64,000 nt of DNA from Notospermus geniculatus (taxonomy: Eukaryota; Nemertea; Pilidiophora; Heteronemertea; Lineidae). Positions 1 through 14,255 of the stretch are shown here, piece after piece (position 1 is the first letter of the stretch; every line of letters begins with the position of its first letter). Under the pieces are notes generated by a model. That model searched no databases. It was not told where the DNA came from and saw nothing but the letters and a program-made list of their open reading frames with translations. Both the position numbers and the translations under genes were made by a program. The stretch spans positions 559,199 to 623,198 of the forward strand of contig NMRB01000023.1 of the NCBI GenBank assembly GCA_002633025.1. The letters are read 5' to 3'.

Positions 1-3000
1 AGAGCAGCAGCTTTTCCTCTCACGCACTGGTATATACCACGGATACTTGTCCTACATTCCACAAAAGCTGTTTGGGAGAAAAGCTCTTGAAAACTCTCAC
101 TTCCTCCACTTTCCAATCGAATAAAGGTATATAATGTATAACATTGGTTCACTGCGTGGAAACGGGCGGTGCAGATTTTAAATGCTGAAAAACTGCTATT
201 GTAGCAGTCGGATTTGTCACTCAAACCGCGTATACAGCTGAAAAATGAAAGCAATTAAAGCGTTCAAAATTTATCTATATTGTGCCATTTCACTTCCAGT
301 GGAAATTTCAGTAAAATAAAAGAACTTGGCAAAATCCTTTAAGAAATCCTGTCGCATAGAATGAGTGGTGCTTTCCAAAGAAATTCCTATATGTAACAAG
401 CTTCAGGGGCCTTTCAGACACTGTAAAATCAGCGGGCCATTTTATTCTGGACAAAACTAACTGGTAATGAAAGGGTTAAAGGGACTGTTGAGTACACTCC
501 GTTATTGCATGATATTCATTGACATGCATAGAACTTCCGGCATCCAATTGCTGTGTACATATTCATCTTCTCAACTATTGCGCAGGAAGTATTTTGTGCC
601 ATATATTTGATTCGCTTCAAGTTTATGAATACTTCATGTATACTTTCGCTGTAATATACATGTACAACATCATACTAAGAGTAAATCGTTGGTGTCAGGT
701 TCGGTGACAATCTATCGAAAGGTCGCATGATTAAGGAACAGACGAGTCTTAACTTGTAATCTACACCGTATAAAGCTTTCGCCAAACATGTCGTCATGCG
801 ATAATCGGCCTGTTCAGCAAATTGCTTTCTCCATGTCTTGAATTATCTAATGGATTAGTATTATGACCAAAGTTTATATCTTCTTTTTAGGGCAAGTAGA
901 ACAAGTTTGAGAACATACATATTACATGTATACTGCAGTGCTAACAAATAAAGGCCTTTGCCTGTGGGTCAATATCATAAACCATCTGAGATAGAAACAA
1001 TTTTTTCCTTGTTGTGGCAGTTCCGGGTGTTCTGCAGTCATGAGCTGGCGATTTGGATTTGGTTGCTTGTCCCAGTTGGGCTGACAAGGAAGTGTGTCGG
1101 CCTAAATTCGAGGAATATCAGGGAACAGGATGATCATGTGATGTGTTAGATGAAAAATAATTTATGAAAACGTGGCGAGCTAAATCCTTGGGGACACTTG
1201 AACGGCTGTAAAAGCAATTAAGCTTCGCACTTGCTTTCAACAGAGATATCGCATGTTATGATGTTATAACGGGTGGGCCCAAAAACAGGAGTACACTTTG
1301 TACCGGTACCTGACTTTACCTGCAATTTCCTTGTGGGCCAATGATAATTGGTGCCTGTAAAATGATTGACAGCAATTGATGGCAAAGAATTTCAACTACA
1401 TTGTATTTAAATAGCGACGAATTAGAAATAACTTGAAAAAATAACGATGTAACGTTTTTGAATGTTCTAAATCCGTGAGTGTTTCCCTACTATTGTCTCT
1501 GACGAAATAACCTGCGACCTGACCAATGCAGGGGACACACAGAACGTATCGGTCGTTCTGCCAGTGTTTCCCAAAGAGTAAGGAATAGACATATAGAAAT
1601 ACTGGCAGATGTTACACCGGTATACGAAGCAGTTTTTCGCCCACCCGAGATGATGGAGTACATTTTGCTCAGTCTCCGGGACATAACCCCAGGTCAGACT
1701 TCTTCAACTTAGTATGCAAGAAGCGTGTGACACTTATGACATGATTACTACAGGCTTATAGCATGATAACATCGTTCTGAGAAGATTCCACCGTCATATT
1801 GTCATGCCTGTTACTATCGTTAATGGCTTCCAGCTGTTTCAGGCCAATTTACCACACATTGGTGATAGTGCCATATCATTCACTTCATCCATTGTATTGA
1901 TCGCGTCAGCTGTTCTATCACTTGGGCTGCGAGGAATAAATGAGAAGGGGCGGTCCATCTGCGTACGTTTTGAACTACATAGTTATATAAATAGTGCTGC
2001 CACGAGGACACCGAGGACATATAAACCGATTAGGCCTACCAATCCGTACGGACAGAGGGGACGCCCACGGTGGATCACCCCGCATCAAGCGGGGTTCATG
2101 GCGCACAGGTGTGGTCCGTTTCCAGTCCGTTGTCCCTGTTCCGGATGCGACAACGCAAAAGTCAATCTGATCGATTTCCGGACCTAATCGGACAAAATCC
2201 GTGTGCCAATGATCGACGCTTCAGAAGACCCAAATCAATGAACAAAAATTGCTATCCAGTCGTATGTGTAAACATGCCATTTAAATTTTTTTAATAGTGA
2301 CATCGATACTGGATTGGTTTTGACAGCATACAGGCGTTGAGTTTTTCCGCGTTCGCGGTGATTTGGCAGAGTTCTGACTGTGCTTTTTCAGCCTACAGAT
2401 AGGCAGTACCGATAGCTCAGCACCTAATGTCCCCAATAATCATTTCTTCTCGGTCTCTGACCACATTATAGCATGAAAAAGGAAGATATCGGATCTCACG
2501 ATTGAGCACAATACAGCTCTTGTTACCAAGCCTGCATAGCATGGCTTCAGCATTTCCAATAAGTTGTTGTTGCTGGTCATACCATTAGCGATTATTAATT
2601 TCTTTCATGAAGCGGACCTCGTCATAAAGGGAAATGTGGCCACTTTATTATATGTTGACAGTCTTTTTTCTCTATATGTGCATATCTATACCACTAACAC
2701 TGATTAACGTCAGTTATTCAAAGAATAGATCCGATCACAAGCAGCTTTTGGTTGTGTCTTATGAGTTCAATCAGGGACTTGTGGAAATATTGCGAAAGTT
2801 GTTACATTATTTTATGTTCTAAAACATAACGTTTCGACCTATAGCCCAAACTGATTTGTTCAAACGCGTTTTCCAGGTGTTATATCACTCCGTCTGCCTG
2901 GGAACTACAAGCTAATGACATTTTCAGGGTCAGTGCCATTTTTAAACTTACAAATTCATCGGCAGATCACCTGTTCACTGAATTGGGTCAGCCCTCAAGT

Positions 3001-5670
3001 GAACAAGCTACTTTATTTTATCAAAACATGCCCTCTACAAACAATCCAACTTCATACATGTAAGTGTTTTTGTGTGAAAGGTGGGTCAAGACCAACGAAA
3101 TCTCAATCAGTTCGAGTGGTTTGTTCGAACATTCCACCCATCCCTCAACTTGCGTCATTCTGTGACGCATCTTGGTCATGACGTCACACGCCTGATCAGG
3201 CCAAAGTAATGATTTTACAGCGGATGAATTGAATATATACTCTGATGAATATCGGTCAATATCCCCATAACGTTACGTGTTTATCTCCAAAAGACGGGTC
3301 AATACCACCTTTCGAACGCACTGTCCTCTCTCTGTCATTGTCTGTTGGGTTCTTTACTTGGGAGCGATGCCGTAACCGGGCACTCATTCGACACGCCACT
3401 AGGAATCCTGGGGAGAGGTATCAGGGTTTAGGGGCTAAAACCGGTGTAACACCCTATCCCTGCCTGTGGACACACCTGTGGATCTGAAATATACATCGCA
3501 AGGGGAGTTGCGCTGACCCACCGACTCGCGATTTCCTCTTCTCTATGCATAATCAGCATTGTCTTGATAATTTTACTGTTAGATCAAAGACGGGAAATGT
3601 TACATCTGCTTGACGATATCATAGATAAACAGTTATGCTTTCAAATGATAAGAAACTTAACACAGGCTTTGACATACATGTAATTAGTTACACGATGTCA
3701 AATGTTAAAGGGACAATAACCACATATTCACTCCTCCTTAACACCATCCTCCCACAAGGCGTTCGTCATCGACTTACGCCATCGCGGTGTCAGTTAGTGG
3801 AAGAAGAAGAGTAGGTAAAAACCCCTGCGTGGGAGGATGTCACAACATGGCTTTCTCCAAGTTGCTCCGGAGGCAACCAACAGTCAGAGGAACGTTGATC
3901 AAGGTGGCTGGACATGCATTTTCCGACTTGGAGGGTTTAGGGATTTGTCATTATTATTCTTGGTATCTATGCACCGAAACAAGGATCCAACGCGAGAGAC
4001 GTGTATTTTATTTGGGTGATAATTAATTTGCCCGTATTTTCGGCACCAGGCAGTGATCGGCGGGGTTCCCTAAACGGTGCCAGGTCAATCAGAACCAATA
4101 TATCATGGTGTAATGGCCCATACACTGATCCTCTTGATCGTGGGAACGACTGGAGTGTGCAACATGTAGGCCTTCATCACTGTCACTCTTCTGATTTATA
4201 AATTTCTCGTATATATCGATATAATATAATATAAACAAAACTATTGTGCGATGGCCTGTTTAATATTCCATGTATAAATCATGAGATGTATACAGATGTA
4301 CGTGACTGTATATGTGCCACTTCGGGATCTAAAGGCCCACTGCTCAGTTAATATACATTCAGTGCCTTGATCAATGTTGACACGAATTATATCAGGTCGA
4401 CATGGCAGAAAAAAGACAAGAATACTAATGTTAGATCAACATGGATCTCAGCTTTTGTGTTTCCCTCAGGCTGTGTGACGTAGAAGGCTACAGGTGGAAC
4501 GAACGGATAAGACGTAGTGATATGTCGGTATACTTTCATATTTTGTCCAGGCCTCTATTTCGCATCGAGATGAATAGAAGCACCAAAACATCATCTCCTT
4601 GAAACATGTATCACCATCGCCAAAATAAACACAAAAGGATTGACTGAATCATTTCTGACATTTTGAAATTGTACGTTACATGAATGATATGTAATATGCG
4701 CTATCACCTGACCGTCAAAACATCGAGATTTTCCTCTCAAAATCAAAAGGTTGACGATCTAACTTGCATCAGTGTCAAGTTGAATATAATAATACCTTCT
4801 CGCGTTAACGGAATGATAGATTCAGTCCATTAATGAATTGCTGTACTATCGGGATTCACTAAAATGCGGCATCGATTTGTCATGAGGTCTTAATGTCAAA
4901 ATGGATATCCGATGGATGACATCAAAAGGTCAGACGGTTCCAGCTTATCTCTTGATCAATAAAAGCCTACTTTAAACAAGACTAAGTCTATGTATATAAT
5001 ATACTAATACTTGGACTATAATGCATCGCTGGTAATAGGACGCCTGGGAAATGTCTATCCTATTGTCACCATGATGCTGTACTGGACATGTACTGTACAT
5101 CTCATGATGTATCTACCCCTGGCTAGACTAAAGTGCATAGCAACGCCATCACCGTCTCCGTCATGGATAACTTTTACTTGGAGACCGTTCCAAGCCATGT
5201 ATTCGTCCACTTACGAAGGGTTCTTGAGAGAATTACACGCCCTGTGCCCTCTTCCTGTGTGAGAAGGTACAAGAAACCGACGAATAATATTCTTATTGGC
5301 CATGCGTTGTCTTAGAAACACTGACCCTAGGTCTTGTCAATTTGTTCTTTCATGTTCTCAAAAATAGATAAAAGGCTTGGATAGGTGACTAGGGAATCAT
5401 CTGGCGGGCTCGGGAGTCATCTGGTCACCCGCAGACATGCTGTAACTTCCGTAAATTACAATCAAGTAGGACCCTTTATCATAGTTCGTATCGACTTGAA
5501 TCAGAACTGAGACGCTCCCGATGTAGCATAGCCTACAGCAGCATTACTCAACAACCAAATAACCCGAGGTGAAGCTGGAATAGCATCAAAATATCAGAAT
5601 ATCAAATAGAACAGTCGTGCAAATCAGAATTCCTGAATTTTTTATTTCTTGATCATCCAATGTTGTAATC

Positions 5671-6107
5671 CTTTTGTGACAGCGAGATTAACGATGTATT
5701 GACATACCGAACACGAGAATGTGTCACGTGACTTGAAGTGTCACGTGTTGACAAATGAGNATAAATAATGGTTAACATGCAACTATAGATGCAGATAGGG
5801 AGGATAAAATTGCTGTCAGGGCGACTTACATCTTCTAATCGTCCATGTCGTCTGCTGGTATGTCGGTGCCATTGCTTGCCGTCTGTTAGCCTGATCACGT
5901 GGTGCAAACTTACACGGGTGAGACCCAACAGCGTTCGTGAATGGGGCTTTATTGAGCATGCGCCTCGGTCACTCAGAAATTTACTCCGGGGAGGCCCAGG
6001 CAAGTAAACGAACACGCTACTTTTGTGACAGCGAGATTAACGATGTATTGACATACCGAACACGAGATGTGTCACGTGACTTGAAGTGTCACGTGTTGAC
6101 AAATGAG
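5671..6107. repeat. Direct 88-89 bp duplication flanking a single N
   Basis: Bases 5671-5759 and 6020-6107 are the same sequence apart from a one-base indel (GAGAATG versus GAGATG). The first copy stops exactly at the single N (5760), while the second continues into unique sequence. Each copy carries two CACGTG palindromes about 18 bp apart. The pattern looks like a contig end overlapping its neighbour, or two haplotypes placed in series. A real duplication cannot be excluded. Confidence 0.85.
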
Positions 6108-8670
6108 TCAAAATCGCGGTATTTTGAGTCATTCGTTTTTAACGCCAATTGTATTAGGATAGGCCCAATAAAACAGGAACAAAGTCTATTTTCTGCTGAT
6201 ATCGTATGATGAGAATATCATGTGACATTTCTTTGAGTTCAATACGCCACGTGGGCGTCGGATTTCTGTTTGGAGTTTTTCTTCAACGCGCAGTCTCATA
6301 GGATTCGATTAGGTGTGACGTCATTCCACCTGTCTTTTGATCCGAGGGTCTTTCTTCTTGAATTAGATTCTGAATTACACAAGGAACTGTTTTGTAATCT
6401 CCCTATTTTCACAGCGAAAGCTGCCTTCAGGATATTAAGCCCCTCCCACCTGCCCCCTCTCCCCCGCCACCGAGCGCAGAGGTGGGTTCTGATGCTGATG
6501 ATGTTTGGCAATCCAATTCCAATCGATCCTCTGTTGTTGAGATTCACAAAAGGAAGACCCCGACAACAGCGAAACAGTAGATCTTCGTCTCAGAATACTT
6601 TATCGGAGACTGAACCGATTGAAATATCGAACGAAACACAGATAGCCAGCCAGCCATATTCCAGTGGAACAAAGTCAATATCCAGGATGAGTGCAAACGA
6701 AACGAACTGAAATGGTACTGCAACCTGCTAAATAAATCATCCAAATGCTAGATCATTGGGTTATGTTGCGTTGTTAGATTTATGTATACCAAGGCAACCG
6801 ATATACAACATACAATGTCTGTACATGTTTTGTTGTTGTTATTGTTGACTCACAAAGATGCGAAAAAAAGCAAAAGACTGAGGAATGTATCCAGCATCCT
6901 AATCTCCTCCCCATGGATTCATGTCAGTAAAATCAACATGTAAAATGAATAAAAGTTATATGGAAACTCTTTGGAGCGTGCAGAACGGATGTCGTGGAGA
7001 AAAAAAAAACACGAGTGAGGTAGCTGTCGTACAAGTCAAACAAATCGAAACATGCAAAGGTCATGATGGTGCAAGGCAACAGCGTTTGAGTCCTTGGTAG
7101 ATAATCCGCCCAAGGCCAAAGGAATGACGGTACACTTTCGTTATACTGCAGTTTTGTAACGAAGCCAGAGCTGTCTTGGCCACATTCATGCTGAACGTGA
7201 AAGACCGGAAGTAGTATACAACATACAACTAACATGCATGGCTTCGTCATCTTGGAACCTTGCACTGAAATTCCAAGCGAAAAAAGGCAAATGCGTTGAA
7301 TTCTGGGGTGAAACACATGCCAAGTGCTAAATGAGAAAATATGGAGTTGTCAGGAAAACGCTTTTTGAAGCGTGGAAGCTGACTGAGTAAAGATGTATGT
7401 GGTTCAGGTAGGTTGCAGCTAGGAAGATGAATAGCATCGACGAAAGAATCTAAATGTGTTCAGTACTCCGTGCAGTAGATGAAAACCTAATGTAATGTAT
7501 AAAGTATTGAATTTTTTATCAGATGACAACGGAAAAACAAGACGCCATTTTGCCGCTGGGATTACTACTAAAACACCGATACTGAAAGGTAGGTTAGTGC
7601 ATGAACTGGAGTAGAGAAAGAGTATCACTATTGCGGGTAAATAACGCTGTTTGCCATCTGTTCTGTAGGGCGCTGAACTAGTCCTTTGGAAATATTGTAG
7701 CTCACGGTAGTATCGGGTATGAATCAGGATGTGTTTACTCCATTCAGCAGATCAAAGCCAAAAAAATGCGTTGCTTTTTTGGCATCGGCGGAAAAACGAC
7801 GCCATTTTGCTAACCATCATAATACATGTACAATCACATGCTACATTTTGTACATGATAGTCTGTCAGAGCTAATAATCGGGGATTATCTGAGCAAAGTC
7901 TCGATCTTGTGCTTGTGAAATAACTCCACTGGATTGTCCCTCCTCTGTGATTGAATGAACCATCACTGGTTGGATTATTTTGTCGCTATGTCTATTGTCC
8001 AATAGGAACACTCGGTTCTCAAACTCATTCTTCCTTGTCCAATCACGGCAGGCACGACTAGTGTAATAATGAACCAATCACAATGGCGAAGCGTTCTCTG
8101 TCGATTTCACTTGATTGGCTCGTTTTCTTTCATTCGCTCAGCCAAATATTTAGTATTCGTCTCATGTACCCTGCCAAGGTGTGCCCGCTCATTAGCGGAA
8201 TATTCAGGCGAGAACAATGCTAACAGTGGGGTCTCATCAGCGACAAACAGTCCATCGTATCTTCGATGAGCTACACACCCACATTTCTCTCGAAATACCA
8301 GAATCTGTCTGGCAACCGAATGTGAGATGAACCACGATCACGTATTCTATGTAAACATATGTATATTATGCGCGGAGAAATTAGCCCAATCAGTGCAGAC
8401 GTCTGCTGCTGATGTTCCGACAGATACATCTTCTCTATTGTTTATTGAAGCTAATGATCGGTGACAGCCGTGACAAAAACAATAAAATGTGACGACATCG
8501 CGAGGTTTCTACAGAAAGGCTTGCTTGTAGCTAATTATTAATCTCTTTGACGTCCGCGCTCTTTGACGTCCGTGTTCTGCCCCCCCCCCCATCCCAACCC
8601 CCAGACTGCTGCCTCATTTCACTTTATTGAAATATGTCTGTTCATGAAAACGACCCATTTATAAAAAATG

Positions 8671-8829
8671 TTGAAAAATTGTCTTCAACGTTGCTTGCAA
8701 CCATCATGTGTTCAGTGAGTACAACAGGTTTTTCATGTCTTTCTTCAAATTGCTCCATCGACCAACAGGTGTTGAAAATTGTCTTCAAATAGTTGCATGC
8801 AATCGTCATTTGCTCAGCGAGTACGACAG
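8671..8829. repeat. Two-unit imperfect tandem repeat, about 101-bp period
   Basis: The segments 8671-8727 and 8772-8829 share the same order of words: TTGAAAATTGTCTTCAA, then GTTGC(T/A)TGCAA, then a CATCATGTGTTCAGTGAGTAC-like tract. They diverge by several substitutions. No function is evident. It is probably an old local duplication. Confidence 0.6.
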
Positions 8830-9496
8830 CATCGACGAGGCTAACTACCGGGTGCTGTATAGAGTGCCGGTTTAATGGGTAAATAAAGAATCACCTGGAA
8901 AAAATGGTAGAAACCTTTCACTGGCAATCTAAGCAGTTTTTCATTTTGATTTTCTTATTACTATGGCAACAGACAGATCCCCGGTGCCGCGGAGGAATGC
9001 AGGATTGAATGTCAATTTATTGAAACCACTTTATAAGCAAGTAAATGAAACTATTTGCAACGTCAGGCTTCATGTTCCTCGGCATGGCATACGACGGTCA
9101 TCCGCAGAGAGAGGGTCTGCTGGCGTACTTTATTAGTGCAGTGTAGTTTAGTATCATAAATCTCCCAATGTGCGACGCGCAGTTGCAGCAAAATAACCAG
9201 AGAGAAATAACCAGAATGTGTGTTATGAAGTAAACAACATCGTAATGTAGGCCTATATACATCTCGGAAATACTAGTATGAAGGCCAACATATTGTACAC
9301 ATTGTTGGTGGCAGCTGTATCAGGTCTTGCACCGTACCTTTTTGCTTGTTTTGTACTGTATATCAACACCTTGAACTTGATTTCTTCATTGATAAGCATC
9401 TTTCAGTTCATTATTTCTCTCTGCTTCCCTTGGCATTGGAGGTCCGTCATTTCATGTTTTGAGACGGCAAATATTCTGTTGATTACTGTGAGACCC

Positions 9497-9594
9497 CATC
9501 CTGAGAATCTCAGGTCATTTACGGTCGTATCGTACCCTCCCTCACCAAGCGCGAGTTGGGGAGCCGGTTGTGAAGACCCTGGATGCGAGGATGG
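9497..9594 (+). repeat. Interspersed repeat, copy 1 (inverted mate at 12121-12219)
   Basis: This roughly 98-bp unit begins CATCCTGAGAATCTCAGGTC and ends near GATGCGAGGATGG. It recurs in reverse complement at 12121-12219, and a decayed part occurs at 14333-14414. Neither open frames nor terminal repeats are visible. It is most likely a fragment of a dispersed noncoding element. Confidence 0.75.
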
Positions 9595-12120
9595 TGAGAC
9601 CCGTGCTCTGAGACCATCGTACGAGACCAATATATAAGTGGGCGAGGTTTTGCGCCCGGCGTCTCGCTCGGAAGAACACTACCACGACCGTATAGCGCTG
9701 TGCTCCATTCCGTTCGTCTCGGTCAAATCCTTTCGATTACGGATGCATTTTCATCGCAAAATATTCTGTACCACGGCCGCACCACCAGGCGCCTATCAGA
9801 CAGCAATTGATTCATCCTCAACCTAATCACATGAGACCCCAAAATCTGATAAATCAGTCTCGTAGTCCTGGGCATTGCTCATCAGGCAGTTGCATGCCCC
9901 AAAACTGCCGTATAGCAATCCGGCTGCTGACAACATGTTGTCGCCAAGGAGTCAACCGTTTGGAGGAGTAGTCTGGCCAGCTCGGGTAACAAGTCTCAAG
10001 TGACATTAGTGATAAATCAGTTGATTGCACATGCAATGACCTAACTCTCCGTGAGTCACAGTGGTTCAATTCTAATCTGCGTGACCCGGTGTGATAGGAA
10101 TGGTAATCCTAGGAATGCAAGTCCGAGTTACGATAGTCTGCATGCGAATTGCGAGGTTATGTTAGAATCGTCATTGTTTCTTTAGCCATATAACGATATA
10201 ACCGGACTTAGATTCCTGTCACAATGCAGACGTTCAACACAGGCGGGAAATCGCTAAGAAACACACTTAGGAATAAAAAAAAACTACGGTAGGACTCACC
10301 AAGATGGCGCCAAAAGGAGCGACTGGTGACAGTTTTCCCGTGAGCAATGGGTGTTAATCATCATTACGATAGAACGATGCAACAGTAAATCATAATTAAA
10401 ACATACTCGTCTGCTGACTTAATTAGCGAGTGTCATTCTGTTTCTTTTTCTTCTGTGTTAATGTGGTATTAGCGAAATGGGATCAGGGCAGTTCCTTCAA
10501 AGTCTTGCTCTTCGGAATAAAGCATCTTGGAAGCTGATATTTTTGCAGTGTCGTTTTCTCCATCCGTTGTGGTGTCAGTGCCACTCGACACCAAAGTGTC
10601 ATTTCCACATAACGTTATTGGCTGATTGATATCCCACGTTCTCTCGTCTCAGTCTATCTCCCCTACAACAAATTAAAGATTAGATCGAGACGGGTAGACG
10701 ATTGCTTTGGATTCGCTTTGATCGAGTTAGTGTTGTGCATTGACAATCACGGTAATACTATTCGGACTTCTCTGGCTTGGTGACTGAATAAAATCTAAAG
10801 CGTCATACTGACAGTCTTGTCTGGAGTGGTTTCTCAGCGGATGACAGTCACCCCACCGGGAGAGTATTTACACTCATTAATTCCTCTCTTCACTGACATG
10901 ATCAGTAGATCACGCCCGGAAATCGCCAGCCTGCACAGTGGTATCAGCTGGTCTCTTTATTACCGATATGTCTGTTATTGAATTTGATAATACCCCAGTT
11001 GTTAGTGAAAATGATACGGGACTGAAGTCATGACGTCATTTTGCTCCAGTTCAATATCGACCAATCAGATCATGGTCCCGCCTAGTCTCGCGCAGACAGC
11101 CGTTTTGTTCCGCAGTGATGCTCCACATTCGCAACAGCGGCTGAGTGACCGAGACTAGGTCTCGACTGACGCGACACTACGTGAACTGACCTGCCGCCAT
11201 GTTGGTCATATGGAATCCGTACATTTGGTTGTGGGGTTACTTTTGATTCGGTATCATGGGACCAACGGGGGAGTTCTACACGAATAATAATCAACCCGTC
11301 TTTGTTTAAAACCGCCTCTGCCTCCCGTATGATTAGGTTACCGTCCTCCGTCAGTCGTTCCCACGTCCTCAAGGGACACTCGGCAATGCGTTTCTCGTCT
11401 GCTAATTGAATATCATAACTCTAAATAAACAGACATTCACGATTATGAAGAAGGGCACACTCATACTTTGTTTTTGTTTTCGATTGGTCTTTTGGCTAGT
11501 CTGCCTGAAAAAAACATGACCTCAGTCATAAGATCGTATTTTGTTTTGTTTTCCCGCGCTTAGTGCAGGGTGCCTCGGGAAAGGCGCGTAATACAAATGA
11601 TCATGTCTGTGCTTGTACCAAACCAGAACCTTATTCCGATCCTGTGTTGCATTTGCGTTGACATGATATCCGAACATACAAGCTTTCTCCGGAAGCTGCC
11701 GTCCCTTCTCCACCCCGAAAAGCTTGGGTTGCGGAAATATGAACCCCCTGGTGTACTGTCATGTTTTAGCGAAATCCGGAATGGCCAGTCTCTATGAAGG
11801 AGAGTGGTAAAATTTCAAACGCTGTATAACGCATTCTAGATTCTGGCTGTACCAATACGGTGACAACGAATGCAGAGCCTTCATAAACATCTGCCGAAAC
11901 ATGTCTGCTTTTCCCGTCCACCCACAACTGAATTCGTAATCAGATTAGAAAATAATCATTAGCTCGCGGTAAAAACGCGACTTTTCGTTTGTCGCCAGCC
12001 GTATGGTCTGCGTCTGTCACGCGACGTTCTGTCTCCATGGTGTGCATCTCGAGTCGTGTTCATCGAGGCAAAAACGGACTTGAGTCAGTATGAATCAATT
12101 TGACTGAGCCGTCAACTGTC

Positions 12121-12219
12121 CATCCTCGCACCCAGGGTCTTCACAACCAGCTCCCCTACTCGCGCTTGGTTCAGATTGAGGGAGGGTACGACCGTAAATG
12201 ACCTGAGATTCTCAGGATG
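12121..12219 (-). repeat. Interspersed repeat, copy 2 (inverted)
   Basis: This is the reverse complement of the unit at 9497-9594, with a few substitutions and small indels. The words GGGTCTTCACAACC, CGCGCTTGGT and CGACCGTAAATGACCTGAGA are shared. A weaker third copy in this orientation spans about 14333-14414 (GGGTCTACACAA, GGTAAATGGCCTGAGT). Confidence 0.75.
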
Positions 12220-14140
12220 TCAACTGTCACGTCACAAGGAGTCTTCTGCTTGCCACAAATGCACTAGATCGGTGTACTTCTAATACAGCAATCCCTGCAG
12301 AGCAATTACGTCATTCGTTCAGTCAAGACAGGACCAATTAGACAACCTTCATGATGAACTCATTGACCGTACAATGCAATTCCAATTATCTTCAGCAGAT
12401 GCACTCGAGATTGTCCAGGTTTCGCCAATCGATTGCAGACGGTGACCTGGTATATATTCTGATATGGTGCCGCGGCGTTGCTAAGGACGCAACGAATCAG
12501 TCCCGAAAAAAGATGGATGATACAAGGAGTGCGAACGTATTGAAGACTAAAAAATTGAACGGTTAAAGAAGCTACATGTAATACCGCGAACTATATTTTA
12601 TCCATTGGTAAACCAATCACATTAACATGCTGTCCGTTCTCCGTGTCTCCTCTGGCTACACTTCCGTGCTACCCATATCGTTTCCGCCGTTGCTAGTAAA
12701 ACATAATTCCGTGTTATCGAGTCCATGGTTTGCTGAGCAGCCACAACTGTTTCTTTCCTTTATCCAATAGAGAGCTTATCTGATTTGCCTCCATAATGGA
12801 CACATGAAAGTCTCGCGCTAGTCTTAATGGGGAGACGAGCATTGCGTCAAAGCGTGACGTAGCGCTTCACCGGGCAGACATGTTGGAATATGAGGACAGG
12901 GTAGGATTTGAGTGGATTTGAATGCGCATGTCACATGCAATCCTTCAATTCGAGCGAGACGTAGAAGAAAGGGAGGGGCTGGACTTCCGCTCCTACAACA
13001 CGAATGTCCTGTAGCGGGTGATCAGGCAAACCAGCTCAGGTAATAAATACGCAGACAATTTGCAATCGAGTGTCATCGATACTGAAATGCAATTGTATAA
13101 AACAGATCGATAACACTTAAGGCGCCATTCACTGGTTATTGGTTGCGTTTGATTACGAATTCCTCCGCCAGCCGCAGCCAAGACATATCAGCTGGTGTAA
13201 GAGTTCGCGTCACCCCTTGTCCCGGTGGTAAATTTCCAATCATTTCTTGTCGCTTGCCAATCTCGCGGGCCCCGAGGGGTCACCAAGTTATTTTTGCGAA
13301 TGTGATTTGGCAATCCTTCGCAGTCTGGCAAATCGGTGTATGTTCTCTTCTCGCGTTGGGAAAAAGCCTTCTTGTTGGCTGCCTGCAGTCGTTCTATTTA
13401 CCCAGAACCTGACGGTTTAGCTTGAAGCATGCAGTTGAAGGCAACAATATGCATCATCATTTTACCCAATAGTTCATCACAATGGAAAGCAGTTTGAAGA
13501 AAGGTCGCACTTTTGAGCTTGTGATAGTGTTATAACGATTCCCAGAGCAATTGGTACAATGGATTGATTTCCAATAAAATCGATTACTTCATAAGATAAG
13601 CTTGGAGATGTTTACGTTGATGTACAAGCTGAGGGAAGACGGGTCAAACTGTCACTAACCACAGATTGACACCGCAAGATGGGTACGTCTGATACGGGTA
13701 CGCGATTGAGATCTCCGCGCGAAGACTGCCGGATTCACGAGTGCGCCAGTTCCTAAAAACGGCGGTACTGCTAAAGCCATGATTGGCAAAGCAGCTGATC
13801 ATATAGTTTTATCCGATAGTGAGGTCTGTTGACTAAACACCATGTAAAGGATTGTCTGGCTTCCCACGCACTCCGCCTCGTCCTCTACAGAGTGACAAGC
13901 ATACGTAGGAGTGTGGTGTCGCGTTCCTTTAAAATTTACGACGAAGATTCTGCCGACGAGGTTGCTCGCTTTGGACATCTTTTGACTACATAATCGCAAG
14001 CAAATGTTGAATACGACCCTTGGGCTCCGTCGGCAGGCAGCACTGGGAAGTTTCAATTATCTGCCTTGAAATATGCATGGCCTGCGACTAGCTATAAGCA
14101 CATAAACAAATTCAACAAAGTCGTCGCAAGTATCGTACAA

Positions 14141-14255
14141 TAGGGAGGTTTCGCAAGCGCCCGGTTAGGCCCTACGACGACGTTTATCTATTGTTTGGGT
14201 ATAGATAAATGTCGTCGTATGGCCTATTAAACCGGGCGCTTGCGAAACCTCCCTA
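14141..14255. mobile_element. 115-bp foldback MITE
   Basis: This is a near-perfect palindrome. The left arm starts TAGGGAGGTTTCGCAAGCGC and the right arm ends GCGCTTGCGAAACCTCCCTA. The arms are about 50 bp each with a loop of about 10 bp (TGTTTGGGTA). A TA at each outer end suggests a TA target site, as made by Tc1/mariner-type transposases. It is too short to code for anything, so it would be a non-autonomous element mobilised in trans. Its high arm identity suggests a fairly young insertion. Confidence 0.9.

Noticed and set aside
6270-6710. 146-codon frame on the plus strand
   Set aside because: No domain, no signal of family similarity, and a competing open frame on the other strand. Conceivable but unsupported.
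9278-9637. 119-codon frame with hydrophobic N-terminal segments
   Set aside because: Its second half runs through the dispersed noncoding repeat at 9497-9594, so it is not a credible protein.
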